Part shown: positions 25,764-34,238 of the stretch, piece after piece
Numbering within the stretch: the first letter of the stretch is position 1
Layout of the letters: each line of letters opens with the position of its first letter
Assembly: GCF_004745825.1 (NCBI RefSeq)
Contig: NZ_SRLA01000006.1
Span: 280,220-344,219 of the forward strand
Origin: Hymenobacter fodinae
GTDB taxonomy: Bacteria; Bacteroidota; Bacteroidia; Cytophagales; Hymenobacteraceae
DNA: 64,000 bases
Direction of reading: 5' to 3'
The notes under the pieces: generated by a model
Told to the model about the DNA's origin: nothing
Seen by the model: only the letters and a program-made list of their open reading frames with translations
Databases searched by the model: none
Program-made: the position numbers and the translations under genes

Positions 25764-26711
25764 ATGCATACGCTCGAATCAACACCCTACACCCCGCTCA
25801 CGGAAACCCTGGACATGTACTCCGATGCGGAGCTGATTAAGAAGCTGCCTGGCTTCACCAATCATTATGTCTCTGTCAATGGCATTCGGCTGCACTACGT
25901 GGAGGGTGGTAGCGGACAGCCGCTGATTTGCCTGCCGGGCTGGCCTCAAACCTGGTGGTCGTATCACCCAGTGGCAACCCAGCTAGCCGAGCACTACCGC
26001 GTCATCATCCTGGATATCCGGGGTATGGGCACCTCGGACAAGCCTGCCACGGGGTACAACAAAAAGACTATGGCCCAGGACGTGTACTCCCTAACCCAGC
26101 TGCTAGGCCTCTCGAAGGTGGCGCTGATGGGGCACGACATCGGCGGGATGGTGGCGTTGAGCTTCGCCTTCAACTACCCCGAGGCCACCGACAAGGTAGT
26201 ACTGCTGGATGGTAGCCACCCCACCGAAGGTATGCGGTACATGACCATGCTGCCCGCCCCCGGCACCTTCGAGGCTAAGATGGACGGCGACAACCCCTAC
26301 ATGTGGTGGATGGCCTTCAACCAGATCAAGGAACTACCCGAGCAGCTGCTGGCCGGCCGCTTCCGCTACCTGCTCGACTGGCTTTTCAGCTACGTCATGA
26401 TTGATGAGAGCCATATGTCGGAGTTCGACCGCCAGGTGTACGCCGCTGCCTACAACCACCCCGACAGCATCCGGGCGGCTACCGGCTGGTACCGAACCTT
26501 CAATCAGGATATTGCGGACGCCAACACCTACCCCCGCCTGACTATGCCAGTGTTGGGCGTTGCCAGCTATGTGGCCTACAACCATATGAGCATGGGCTTA
26601 CCCCACGTAGCCGAAAATGTACAGGTAATTGGCCTTCAGAATAGTGGCCACTACATGTTCGAGGAAAAGCCCGCTCAAGTGCTGGAGGCAGTATTCAACT
26701 TCCTGCAATAA
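25764..26711 (+). CDS. Alpha/beta hydrolase of the epoxide hydrolase/haloalkane dehalogenase type
   Basis: A protein of 315 residues without a clear signal peptide. The motifs VNGIRLHYVEGGSGQPLICLPGWPQTWWSY (oxyanion region) and LDIRGMGTSDKP precede GHDIGG. There the nucleophile is Asp rather than Ser, as in epoxide hydrolases and haloalkane dehalogenases. The late histidine is in NSGHYMFEEKP. A cap region rich in Trp and Tyr lies around residues 170-240. Substrate unknown. The ATG at 25764 was chosen over an upstream frame that begins inside the region next to the inverted repeat. Confidence 0.83.
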   Translation: MHTLESTPYTPLTETLDMYSDAELIKKLPGFTNHYVSVNGIRLHYVEGGSGQPLICLPGWPQTWWSYHPVATQLAEHYRVIILDIRGMGTSDKPATGYNKKTMAQDVYSLTQLLGLSKVALMGHDIGGMVALSFAFNYPEATDKVVLLDGSHPTEGMRYMTMLPAPGTFEAKMDGDNPYMWWMAFNQIKELPEQLLAGRFRYLLDWLFSYVMIDESHMSEFDRQVYAAAYNHPDSIRAATGWYRTFNQDIADANTYPRLTMPVLGVASYVAYNHMSMGLPHVAENVQVIGLQNSGHYMFEEKPAQVLEAVFNFLQ

Positions 26712-26760
26712 CTCACTCGCATCAACTGTCCCGCACCTAAGCCACGTCACTTAGCTAGGC

Positions 26761-28197
26761 CTAGGCCTCTTGGCTGGGTACCCTCGCAGGCTGCATCTGA
26801 GTTTGCCGTCGGCGGAAGTATACGAAAAAGGGGAGCCCTGTCAGGATGAGGCCTAGGCCTAGCAACGACTGCGTAGGTTGCGTAATAAGCGTGTGCCCGG
26901 TGAAGGTGAGGGCGAACAGGATGAGTATGAGCTGCACGAAGGGGTAGCCTGGCACCGGGCCTGGAATACGGCCCTGGCGCTTCATCTTTACCACTGCCAC
27001 CGCCAGCAGGCCATAAAACAGAAAAGTGGCGAAAATGACCAAGTCAGTAAGTCGCTCGAAGGTGCCGGATATAATCAGCAGGCTGCTCCATGTGAAGGTA
27101 AAGGCCAGCGCCCGGTGAGGCGTGCGGTAGTGTGGGTGCACTGCCGCGGCCGATTGAAAGAAATACCCTTCCTGGGCCATGCGGAAATGCACGCGGGTGT
27201 GCGAGAGCAGCACCGAGTTGAGGGTGCCGAATACGCTGACCAAAATCAGCACCGTTACGCCCGTTTTGCCCCACTTGCCCAGCAAGCCCTCGGCTACCAC
27301 GGCTGCTCCAATTTCGTTCGGGCCGATGGCCGCCAGTTGGGCCAGGGGTAGGGTACGCAGGTACACGTAGTTGATGAGCACGTACAGCACAATGGCAATG
27401 CTTACCCCACCAATAATGGCGCGGGGCACGTTGCGCCGCGGATTTTTGATTTCACCCGTTACGAAGGAAAGGTCTACCCACCCATCGTAGGCCCAGAACA
27501 CGCTGAGCAGCGCCCCGAAAAAGGCACTGGCCAGCGACACCTCCTGCACCGGTATTACCGCCACTGTTGTGCCGCCAGAATCTGGCGCAGTCAGAAACAG
27601 GCCCGCCAGAATAAGCAGGAGAATACCCCCAATTTTGGCCGCCGTAAACACATTGCTTAGCCGCCCGCTTTCACTCACCCCGCGGTAGTTCACCCAAGTA
27701 AGCGCGGCCGTGGTGGCAATAGCCAGGAGCTTAATGCCGGAGTCTGCGAAAGGGTAGATGAGCCCACCGATGGAGAGGTGCGCCCAGGCCTGGGCCGGGT
27801 TGGGCAGGGGCAGCAGGGCATTCACAGATTGGGCGAAGATAAAGGCCAGTGCCGCCACCGATGCCGAGCCGATGATGGCAAAATCCGTCCACCCAAACAT
27901 GAAAGAGGCAAAGTTGCCGAACGACAGTCGCAGGTACTCGTACACGCCGCCCGATTCTTCGGTCAGGGAGGCCATGCCCGAGAGATTTAGGGCCCCACAG
28001 ATGGTCACCATCCCCGCCGCTACCCAAGCGGCCAGAATCCATTCCGCGTTTAGGCCACTCTGCGCCAGCGGCACGATTTTCTTAAACACGCCGGAGCCAA
28101 TTACAATGCCTGCCACCAGCAGGGTCCCACTCACTACTCCAAAGGCTCGAACCAGAGTAGCGGGAGCAACTGCGGGCGACTTTTCTAAGTTGTTCAT
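26761..28197 (-). CDS. APC-superfamily amino acid permease
   Basis: A protein of 478 residues with about twelve membrane helices. The N-terminal motif GIVIGSGVFKK and the following GALNLSGMASLTEESGGVYEYLR match the LAT-type (SLC7-like) branch of amino acid transporters. VTGEIKNPRRNVPRAI is the conserved loop after helix 6. It would exchange or import neutral amino acids. The end (26761) is 49 bases from the convergent hydrolase gene. No amino acid enzyme genes adjoin it. Confidence 0.88.
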   Translation of the reverse strand: MNNLEKSPAVAPATLVRAFGVVSGTLLVAGIVIGSGVFKKIVPLAQSGLNAEWILAAWVAAGMVTICGALNLSGMASLTEESGGVYEYLRLSFGNFASFMFGWTDFAIIGSASVAALAFIFAQSVNALLPLPNPAQAWAHLSIGGLIYPFADSGIKLLAIATTAALTWVNYRGVSESGRLSNVFTAAKIGGILLLILAGLFLTAPDSGGTTVAVIPVQEVSLASAFFGALLSVFWAYDGWVDLSFVTGEIKNPRRNVPRAIIGGVSIAIVLYVLINYVYLRTLPLAQLAAIGPNEIGAAVVAEGLLGKWGKTGVTVLILVSVFGTLNSVLLSHTRVHFRMAQEGYFFQSAAAVHPHYRTPHRALAFTFTWSSLLIISGTFERLTDLVIFATFLFYGLLAVAVVKMKRQGRIPGPVPGYPFVQLILILFALTFTGHTLITQPTQSLLGLGLILTGLPFFVYFRRRQTQMQPARVPSQEA

Positions 28198-28546
28198 TCT
28201 TCAAGGTAACCAGTTATGCTGCAGTGTTAGACTGGCTGCTCGACGGACAGGTTACGCGCAGAAGGATAGGCCTAGCGGCATTAGGTAGCAGAAAAGCACT
28301 AGATGGATGCCCCGGGGAAACCAAGAGGCGTTTTATTAATCGTTGATTGTCACTGACTGCTCGCGTTTCTTTATGCTTTTACACGTAATAAAAGCGCTTA
28401 GCTATGAGTCTAGTGTTAAGCGCACGTGGGCCTGCATAATAATAGCTTGCGTAGACTACAAGCACGCAAGGGACACAGTCACCGGCTTCTTTCGACAGCT
28501 GGCAACTGTGCCCCTAAAAAAGAAATGCTTGCTTATTGAGGTAGGC
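28198..28546. other. Intergenic region after the polysaccharide locus
   Basis: 349 bases without a convincing gene. It contains the upstream region of the permease (left part) and a probable terminator of the polysaccharide operon (28394-28423). The plus-strand frame at 28343-28654 shows no family features and overlaps the epimerase gene in antisense. Confidence 0.5.
28388..28423 (-). terminator. Probable terminator of the exopolysaccharide operon
   Basis: On the minus strand GCGCTTA (28417-28423) pairs with TAAGCGC (28394-28400) and is followed directly by TTTTATTACG, a usable U-tract. It lies about 125 bases beyond the stop codon of the last operon gene. The stem has only 7 bp and a 16-base loop. 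Confidence 0.45.
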
Positions 28547-29605
28547 CTAGGCCACTACCATGCGAGTCGCCCACGACTGATGAATCTCTTCAAATGTGGT
28601 GCGCAGGTTTTTGGTGATATCCCAGTTGGGATAGTGCGCCCGCATTTTACTTAGGTCGGAGATGTAGCAGATATGGTCGCCCGCGCGGTTTTTATCTACA
28701 TAGTCGTACAGCATCTTCTGACCTGAGATATCTTCGATCAACGCAAAGGCCTCCAAAACGGAGATGGAGTTGTCGCGGCCACCGCCAATGTTGTACACCT
28801 CTCCAATGCGCGGAGCCGCAATAAATTCTTCCATGAAGCGGACTACATCGTGCGAGTGGATATTGTCGCGCACCTGCTTGCCCTTGTACCCAAACACGGT
28901 GTACTTCTTCTGCTCTAGGTTACACTTGATTAGGTAGCTGAGAAAGCCGTGTAGCTCTACACCCGAGTGGTTTGGTCCCGTGAGGCAGCCCCCGCGCAAG
29001 CAGCAGGTCGGAATATCGAAATAGCGGCCGTATTCCTGCACCATCACATCGGCCGCCACTTTTGATGCGCCGAAAATGGAATGCTTAGACTGATCAATGC
29101 TGAACGACTCCTTTATACCATCGTGGTACTGGGCATCGGCGAAATCCCAGCGGGTGTCTTTCTCTACCAGATTGAGGCTGTTGGGTGCATCGCCATACAC
29201 TTTGTTGGTCGACATATGCACGAAAACCGACTCAGGGCAGTGCTGACGCGTGGCTTCGAGCAGGTTGAGAGTACCAACGGCATTAACGTCGAAGTCGTCA
29301 TAGGGACGTGAGGCGGCTAGGTCGTGGCTGGGTTGAGCGGCAGTGTGCACAATAGCGTCGGGGCGAAGTTGCTTGAGGGTCTCGCTAACCCCCGTGCGGT
29401 CCCGGATATCCAGCTCAATGTGCTCGAAATTCTTGAACTCGGCGAGCAGCCGCAACTGGTTCCAGCGAGTGTCGCCGTTGGGTCCGAAAAAGTCTGCCCG
29501 CATGTTGTTGTCAATGCCATAGACCTTCCAACCACTCTGGCAGTACTTGCGCACTACTTCACTCCCGATAAGCCCGCTGGAGCCAGTGACTAATATCTTT
29601 TTCAT
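28547..29605 (-). CDS. NAD-dependent sugar epimerase/dehydratase, CDP-paratose-epimerase-like
   Basis: An extended short-chain dehydrogenase of 352 residues that would modify a nucleotide sugar for the polymer. The NAD motif GSSGLIG is at 8-14. HMSTNKVYGDAP resembles the CDP-paratose 2-epimerase group (RfbE). The usual catalytic YxxxK appears as FGASK (HSIFGASKVAAD), so a Phe stands where the Tyr is expected. RGGCLTGPNHSGVELHGFL and GKQVRDNIHSHDVV follow. It is the last gene of the minus-strand polysaccharide locus. The frame opens 10 codons earlier, but MKKILVTGSSG is the natural start. Confidence 0.8.
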   Translation of the reverse strand: MKKILVTGSSGLIGSEVVRKYCQSGWKVYGIDNNMRADFFGPNGDTRWNQLRLLAEFKNFEHIELDIRDRTGVSETLKQLRPDAIVHTAAQPSHDLAASRPYDDFDVNAVGTLNLLEATRQHCPESVFVHMSTNKVYGDAPNSLNLVEKDTRWDFADAQYHDGIKESFSIDQSKHSIFGASKVAADVMVQEYGRYFDIPTCCLRGGCLTGPNHSGVELHGFLSYLIKCNLEQKKYTVFGYKGKQVRDNIHSHDVVRFMEEFIAAPRIGEVYNIGGGRDNSISVLEAFALIEDISGQKMLYDYVDKNRAGDHICYISDLSKMRAHYPNWDITKNLRTTFEEIHQSWATRMVVA

Positions 29606-29710
29606 AAGGCAAAATGTATGGTGATGAACGAACAATCATGTAGGCAGGCCCCGTGAGTTGGGGTCGGAATAATGGGTGGGATGCAGAAATAAAAAGGGCA
29701 GCGGGTAGTG

Positions 29711-30937
29711 CTAATTCGCACTAATAGTGTGGACCTGATCTAAAAATGATTTGATAACAATGTTCCGGTCAAACTGATGAACATAGTTGTAAGCATTTGA
29801 TTTATATATTTCGAAATCGTGTTGTTTTTTTAAATATTTAGTCAGTAAAGATTCCATTTGGTCTATGTCGCCAAATTCGGAAGAAATGCCTAGCTCGTTG
29901 TGTGTAATGACCTTGTAAATCTCAGAATCCTTGTCGGCTGATATAAAAATCAGCTTTGCCTTAGCCATAATTCCTAAGAGCTTAGACGGGAAATATACAT
30001 CTCCCGAATCTTTCTTCTGAGATAGGAAAACTATATCGGCATCAGTTAAGAAATTAAAATAGTCTTCTTGATTTAGAAAATCAATAAAATGTAAGTTTGG
30101 AATATTCTTTTGCTGGGCGTATGATTTAAGATTGTCTAAATCTCCTCCTTGACCAATAATTAAGAAGGTTAAGTCGTCACGGTCTCTGAATCTTTCACTT
30201 AAGTCGATCAATACCGAAAGGCCTTGCTTTATCCCAATATTGCCAGCATAGCCAATAATGGTTTTGTCGCGGTACTGCGGAAACTTCTCCCGGAACTTGC
30301 CCTGCAAGCCTTTGTCTTTAGCTTCGGCAACATCAATCCAGTTAGGCCACAAATAGATTTTCTCGTCCTCAATTCCCTTTCGCTTAATTAAATCTAGCAT
30401 GCCAGTGGAAATAGAAGTGGTCAGGTCGGCCTTTTTGTAGCTGTACTTCTCAATTCCATTCATGATTTCAACGATGGGTAGCTTGCCCACCATACCCAAT
30501 GACTTGGCCGCATCTAGCTGCAGGTCTTGCACATTGATGATGAGCTTAGCCCCCCATAGCTTTTGAAACAGGGTGCCCATGAGGCCTAGGTTAATAGGCG
30601 TTGTAAACAGGACAATAGTATCGTGCTTGCCTGCTCGCAAGAAGTTGATGAAGGCAAACGTGATAAAGGAAATCTCCTGCACCATGCGGGTGAGGGTGGT
30701 TACCTTCTTGGGCACGTAGAGGTAGCCCCGCAGCACCTTGATATTCTTGTACATATCGGTGCGGAAAAGCTTGCCCTTGTCCTCTGGGCGCTTCACCCAC
30801 TTAGGATACCAAGAAAAGCCCGTTACGGCGGTTACCTCGTGCCCTTGCTCCGCGGCGTACGTCGCGAAGTCAGTGGCATACAAGGAAATGCCACTGTGGT
30901 CGGGCGCAAACGTCATACTGCTGACTAGAATTTTCAT
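29711..30937 (-). CDS. Glycosyltransferase family 4, WcaI-like
   Basis: A transferase of 408 residues with two Rossmann-like halves. The N-terminus MKILVSSMTFAPDHSGISLYATDFATY and the stretch NVQDLQLDAAKSLGMVG resemble WcaI-type enzymes of colanic-acid-like clusters. The donor-binding half has GYAGNIGIKQGLSVLI and FPSKLLGIMAKAKLIF in place of the classical EX7E region. The 3' half of the gene is distinctly AT-rich compared with its neighbours, which suggests acquisition from a lower-GC source. The sugar donor is unknown. Confidence 0.83.
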   Translation of the reverse strand: MKILVSSMTFAPDHSGISLYATDFATYAAEQGHEVTAVTGFSWYPKWVKRPEDKGKLFRTDMYKNIKVLRGYLYVPKKVTTLTRMVQEISFITFAFINFLRAGKHDTIVLFTTPINLGLMGTLFQKLWGAKLIINVQDLQLDAAKSLGMVGKLPIVEIMNGIEKYSYKKADLTTSISTGMLDLIKRKGIEDEKIYLWPNWIDVAEAKDKGLQGKFREKFPQYRDKTIIGYAGNIGIKQGLSVLIDLSERFRDRDDLTFLIIGQGGDLDNLKSYAQQKNIPNLHFIDFLNQEDYFNFLTDADIVFLSQKKDSGDVYFPSKLLGIMAKAKLIFISADKDSEIYKVITHNELGISSEFGDIDQMESLLTKYLKKQHDFEIYKSNAYNYVHQFDRNIVIKSFLDQVHTISAN

Positions 30938-31006
30938 AATCCGGAGGGGGTATGGTCGCTCACGAAGTGTAGGCCAGGGCAGGGCCCAGCCACTGATAGC
31001 CGCGGG

Positions 31007-31984
31007 CTAGTACTGCGACTTTAGGATGGAGTACAGGTGGCGTTGTCCCTTATCGGATAAATGAATACCATCCCGGTAATCATCTTCCTGAAAGGCGTAA
31101 TCCAGTTCCTTGATGAGAGGAATATGATGCTGTGCGCAAAACGCAATGATTTCGGCTCCTTGAGAATTATAAGCGCCTCGCTTCAATTCTTCTTGATCGG
31201 CGTGTAAATAAATTAGAAGTGGAATTTTAGCGCTATCTGCATACGCCGCGAAATGGCTAAACCCGCTGTTAAAATGCATGCCTTCTTGATACTTGCTAAT
31301 TAGCAAGTTGTCGTTTTTGCTCGGTGTCTTGGTTTCTTGTGGTGCAATATATTGCGCTATGTACCGCGGATATAAATACCGATCAAATAGCTCGGTTATG
31401 CCAAAGGCGTATTGCTTAGTTGGGTAGCTGGGAATTACGCCAACAATTTTTTCAAAGTTCATGTTGTCGTAAGCATCGTGTGAGCTTACAACTAATAATA
31501 TTTTTTTAGCACCGAAATTGCCGTATTTTTTAAGGTAGGCGTAGCAGTTGTCTGGCCCCCACGATCCGGCAGCAATATTCGTGACCAGTATGTTTTGCTT
31601 GTTTTTCTTGGTTAGGTAATTTGTTAGCAGCGTAGTGGCTAAACTGTCTTGGTCAGTTTGAACCCCGCCGTTAAGTACTGAGTCGCCAAAGCCTAATATA
31701 ACTTCAGAATCAGCGGCCGTGATTTCTCGGTTGCGTTGAGAATAAGAATTGTAAAAATTATTTTTTAAAAACCGATAACGCTTTTGTGGAATAGGAATGT
31801 ATTCAAAATCCTTGTCCTCCCGCATCAGCACGGCATCAGTAAAGCCATATACCTTGCGTAACACGCCCTCCATCAATAAAAGGCCAAACAGCAAAAATCC
31901 CCCCACGATAAAGTATTTTCTCCGACTGCTAACGGGAGCTGGTTTGTCTTTAATTGCCTTAACAAGCTTGACGGTCGTGTTCAT
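31007..31984 (-). CDS. Membrane-anchored SGNH/GDSL-hydrolase-like protein
   Basis: A protein of 325 residues. An N-terminal membrane helix (about 24-43, YFIVGGFLLFGLLLMEGVL) is followed by an SGNH-like domain. GFGDSVLNGG holds the nucleophile Ser, NIAAGSWGPDNCYAYL supplies the Gly and Asn blocks, and the C-terminal DGIHLSDKGQ carries the Asp-x-x-His pair. Such proteins transfer or remove O-acyl groups. Within this locus it may acylate or deacylate the exported polymer on the outer face of the inner membrane (inference). The DNA is AT-rich. Confidence 0.7.
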   Translation of the reverse strand: MNTTVKLVKAIKDKPAPVSSRRKYFIVGGFLLFGLLLMEGVLRKVYGFTDAVLMREDKDFEYIPIPQKRYRFLKNNFYNSYSQRNREITAADSEVILGFGDSVLNGGVQTDQDSLATTLLTNYLTKKNKQNILVTNIAAGSWGPDNCYAYLKKYGNFGAKKILLVVSSHDAYDNMNFEKIVGVIPSYPTKQYAFGITELFDRYLYPRYIAQYIAPQETKTPSKNDNLLISKYQEGMHFNSGFSHFAAYADSAKIPLLIYLHADQEELKRGAYNSQGAEIIAFCAQHHIPLIKELDYAFQEDDYRDGIHLSDKGQRHLYSILKSQY

Positions 31985-32022
31985 TGAAGGAAGGATGTTT
32001 GATGGATATCAGTTAGCGCCTG

Positions 32023-32445
32023 TTAGCGCCGATTGGCGTGCTTAGCTTTAATTCGGTTTTGATATCCACCCACAATTGCAGCAAGCCCTAGGCCTGCTGC
32101 AGCGCCAACCACACCCCATCCAATATCTCCCCAGTCAAAAAATCGCTGCGGCAGAAACAACTGCCCCAGTTCCGCTATTACCACCACGGCAACTAAACTG
32201 GTAAAGGCCATTCCCCACCAGGGCCATGGGTGTTCTTCAGCTATCAACCACGCCCCTACAAGTAGGCCTAGAAACACGAAGGGTATACCCGTCCGGATTT
32301 TATCATTGCGGTCGGCATCGGCCCACTGGCCTAGCCACCCTGGCATAAACCAGAGGGAGCTAAGTTTGGGCAGTGGTAGCCAGCTTAAGTAGAGCACGAG
32401 CAGGGTGCCAATGGCTAGTAAAGTCAGAAGTATTCCAAGCCGCAT
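32023..32445 (-). CDS. VanZ-like membrane protein
   Basis: A protein of 140 residues with four hydrophobic segments and the VanZ-type features NDKIRTGIPFVFLGLLVG and the late AELGQLFLPQRFFDWGDIGWGVVGAAAG. VanZ-like proteins are common in Bacteroidota polysaccharide loci, and their biochemical role there is not established. It lies 39 bases downstream of nothing else than the SGNH gene on the same strand. Start ATG. Confidence 0.8.
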   Translation of the reverse strand: MRLGILLTLLAIGTLLVLYLSWLPLPKLSSLWFMPGWLGQWADADRNDKIRTGIPFVFLGLLVGAWLIAEEHPWPWWGMAFTSLVAVVVIAELGQLFLPQRFFDWGDIGWGVVGAAAGLGLAAIVGGYQNRIKAKHANRR

Positions 32446-32510
32446 AGAAGAGGGGGCCGGTAGGGCCCTAGCTAAAGGCGGTGAAAGAGTAGGTTAGAAG
32501 CGACGCCTGA

Positions 32511-33365
32511 TTAGGCTTCCTGCAGGAGGCGGTTTTCCTTGATCTTGCAGTAGACCTGCGTGAAATAGGACATCTTGAGAATGGCGAAGGCCAAGCCCCG
32601 CGCTCCGTCGCGGAACCCCCCCAACAGGAAAAAGCTACCGCAGAAATAGGCCGGGCCTATCAGCACGCTGCGCATCAGCCGATACTTGAGCTGCTGCTTC
32701 CAGGTCCAGCGGGTGGCTACTGTCGCATCGGAAGATGACTTCAGAAAGCGGGCAGCTTCCCAGCCTGCGTATTCGTTATGCTTGGTCACATAGTGCGACA
32801 AGCCGCGGAAGTCTTGGTGGTCAATCTTGTGGTTTATCACCCCTACTTTGCCCTCCAGCACGGGGTGCTCGTGCACCTCCATATCAAGCTTGCTCCACTG
32901 CTTTTCATCAATCTGCTCGTACTCACCGGCGCCTACCCGAAACAGCGCCAGTTTGCGCAAAGGGTAACCGCCACGCAACTGCTTACCCATGAAGTAGATA
33001 GTGTAGCTCAGCCAGTACCCAACCTTATCAGAGCCAGCATCGTCGCGCAAGGTTTCGCGCAGCTCAGCCTTAAACTCTTCCGTCAGATACTCATCGGCAT
33101 CCAGGAACAATACCCATTTAGTATCGGGGGTATGATTGCGCAGAAACCAATTTCGCTTCTTCGGAAACTTGCCATCCCACTCAAAGTTGAGCACGTCTGC
33201 CCCAAAGCGCCGCCCAATGTGCGGCGTTTGGTCCGTGCTCCCCGAGTCGATGATCACAATGCGACGAGCCAAATCAGGGCCAATGGCCGCCAGGCAGCCA
33301 GGCAAGTTCTGCTCTTCGTTGCGCACGGGAATAGCGATAGTTAAATCAAGTGTAGGCACCCTCAT
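32511..33365 (-). CDS. Glycosyltransferase family 2, WaaE/KdtX-like
   Basis: A transferase of 284 residues with GT-A fold signatures: IAIPVRNEEQNLPGCLAAI at the N-terminus, IIDSGSTDQT, and the metal-binding FLDADEY. The region GGYPLRKLALFRVG and the C-terminal hydrophobic stretch (SVLIGPAYFCGSFFLLGG) are typical of WaaE-type lipopolysaccharide-related transferases that sit at the membrane. The acceptor is presumably the lipid-linked repeat unit. It lies within the minus-strand operon. Confidence 0.85.
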   Translation of the reverse strand: MRVPTLDLTIAIPVRNEEQNLPGCLAAIGPDLARRIVIIDSGSTDQTPHIGRRFGADVLNFEWDGKFPKKRNWFLRNHTPDTKWVLFLDADEYLTEEFKAELRETLRDDAGSDKVGYWLSYTIYFMGKQLRGGYPLRKLALFRVGAGEYEQIDEKQWSKLDMEVHEHPVLEGKVGVINHKIDHQDFRGLSHYVTKHNEYAGWEAARFLKSSSDATVATRWTWKQQLKYRLMRSVLIGPAYFCGSFFLLGGFRDGARGLAFAILKMSYFTQVYCKIKENRLLQEA

Positions 33366-33542
33366 GAACTTCTAGAGTTTAGTCTTAGTAGTGGGCCATG
33401 GGCATGGGTTGCCGGCCGGGTGACGCGGTAGATTTACTGTCGTATGGGGGGTGGGATGGGAAGTAGGACGAGGGGCCGCAAGGGGGGAGGGCGGCACCAG
33501 AGCGTAGGTAGCTAAGCGAGGCGCGAGGCCAAGCTGGGGCGG

Positions 33543-34091
33543 TTAAACCAGGACCGCCCGGTCCTTAAGGGGTTTACAAGGATGTCCGGCGCATACCATC
33601 CAGTCTGGCATGTCCTTGGTAACAACGGAGCGGGCACCAATTACGCAGCCCTCTCCAATGGTAATACCTGGGTGAACAAAGGCGTCCGCGGCTACCCAGG
33701 CGTGGTCTCCCACCGTGATAGGGTTGGTAATCAGAGGAAAACCAGGCTGGGTATAGTCGTGAGTGCCGGCTACCAAGTGAGCACCCTGAGAAACTACGGC
33801 TCGTTTCCCAATGGTGATTTTCCCTTGGCAGTAGAGAATGGCACCACTGGCAATGCCACACTCATCGGCTAAATCCAGATTCCACGGCGCCCAGATCTTG
33901 ACCCCTGGGTACACGTGAACTCCTCGTCCGACTTTGGCCCCGAAGCATCGGAGTAAGAACGAACGCCAAGCGTGCATCGGCCGTGGTGAGTAGCGAAACA
34001 ACAAGGCCGAGAACATTCCCCACAGCAAACGTCCTAACCGGTTGCGCCGGGAAAAGGATGGTCCGGTGTGGGTGTTGGAATTGACAGCCAT
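33543..34091 (-). CDS. Left-handed beta-helix acetyltransferase, WcaF-like
   Basis: A protein of 182 residues with hexapeptide repeats (VHVYPGVKIWAPWNLDLADECGIASGAILYC, later ITVGDHAWVAADAFVHPGITIGEGCVIGARSVV). The N-terminal MHAWRSFLLRCFGAKVGRGVH is characteristic of WcaF/putative colanic-acid acetyltransferases. The catalytic His is likely in AGTHDY. It would O-acetylate a sugar of the repeat unit using acetyl-CoA. Gaps of 147 and 177 bases flank it, larger than elsewhere in the operon. Confidence 0.86.
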   Translation of the reverse strand: MAVNSNTHTGPSFSRRNRLGRLLWGMFSALLFRYSPRPMHAWRSFLLRCFGAKVGRGVHVYPGVKIWAPWNLDLADECGIASGAILYCQGKITIGKRAVVSQGAHLVAGTHDYTQPGFPLITNPITVGDHAWVAADAFVHPGITIGEGCVIGARSVVTKDMPDWMVCAGHPCKPLKDRAVLV

Positions 34092-34238
34092 TTTACGGAA
34101 ATAAATTTATAATCAAAAAAATCCAATGAAAAATTTACAAAAAATTGCTAAATAGTTCAACTACATTATGATTTATACAATAATCAAATGGATATTATTG
34201 ATCTAAGAAGTGTGCATGCTAATATAAGCTATTAGTAG

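Noticed and set aside
28343..28654. 103-codon plus-strand frame downstream of the operon
   Set aside because: It overlaps the epimerase gene in antisense, shows no family features and runs through the predicted terminator.
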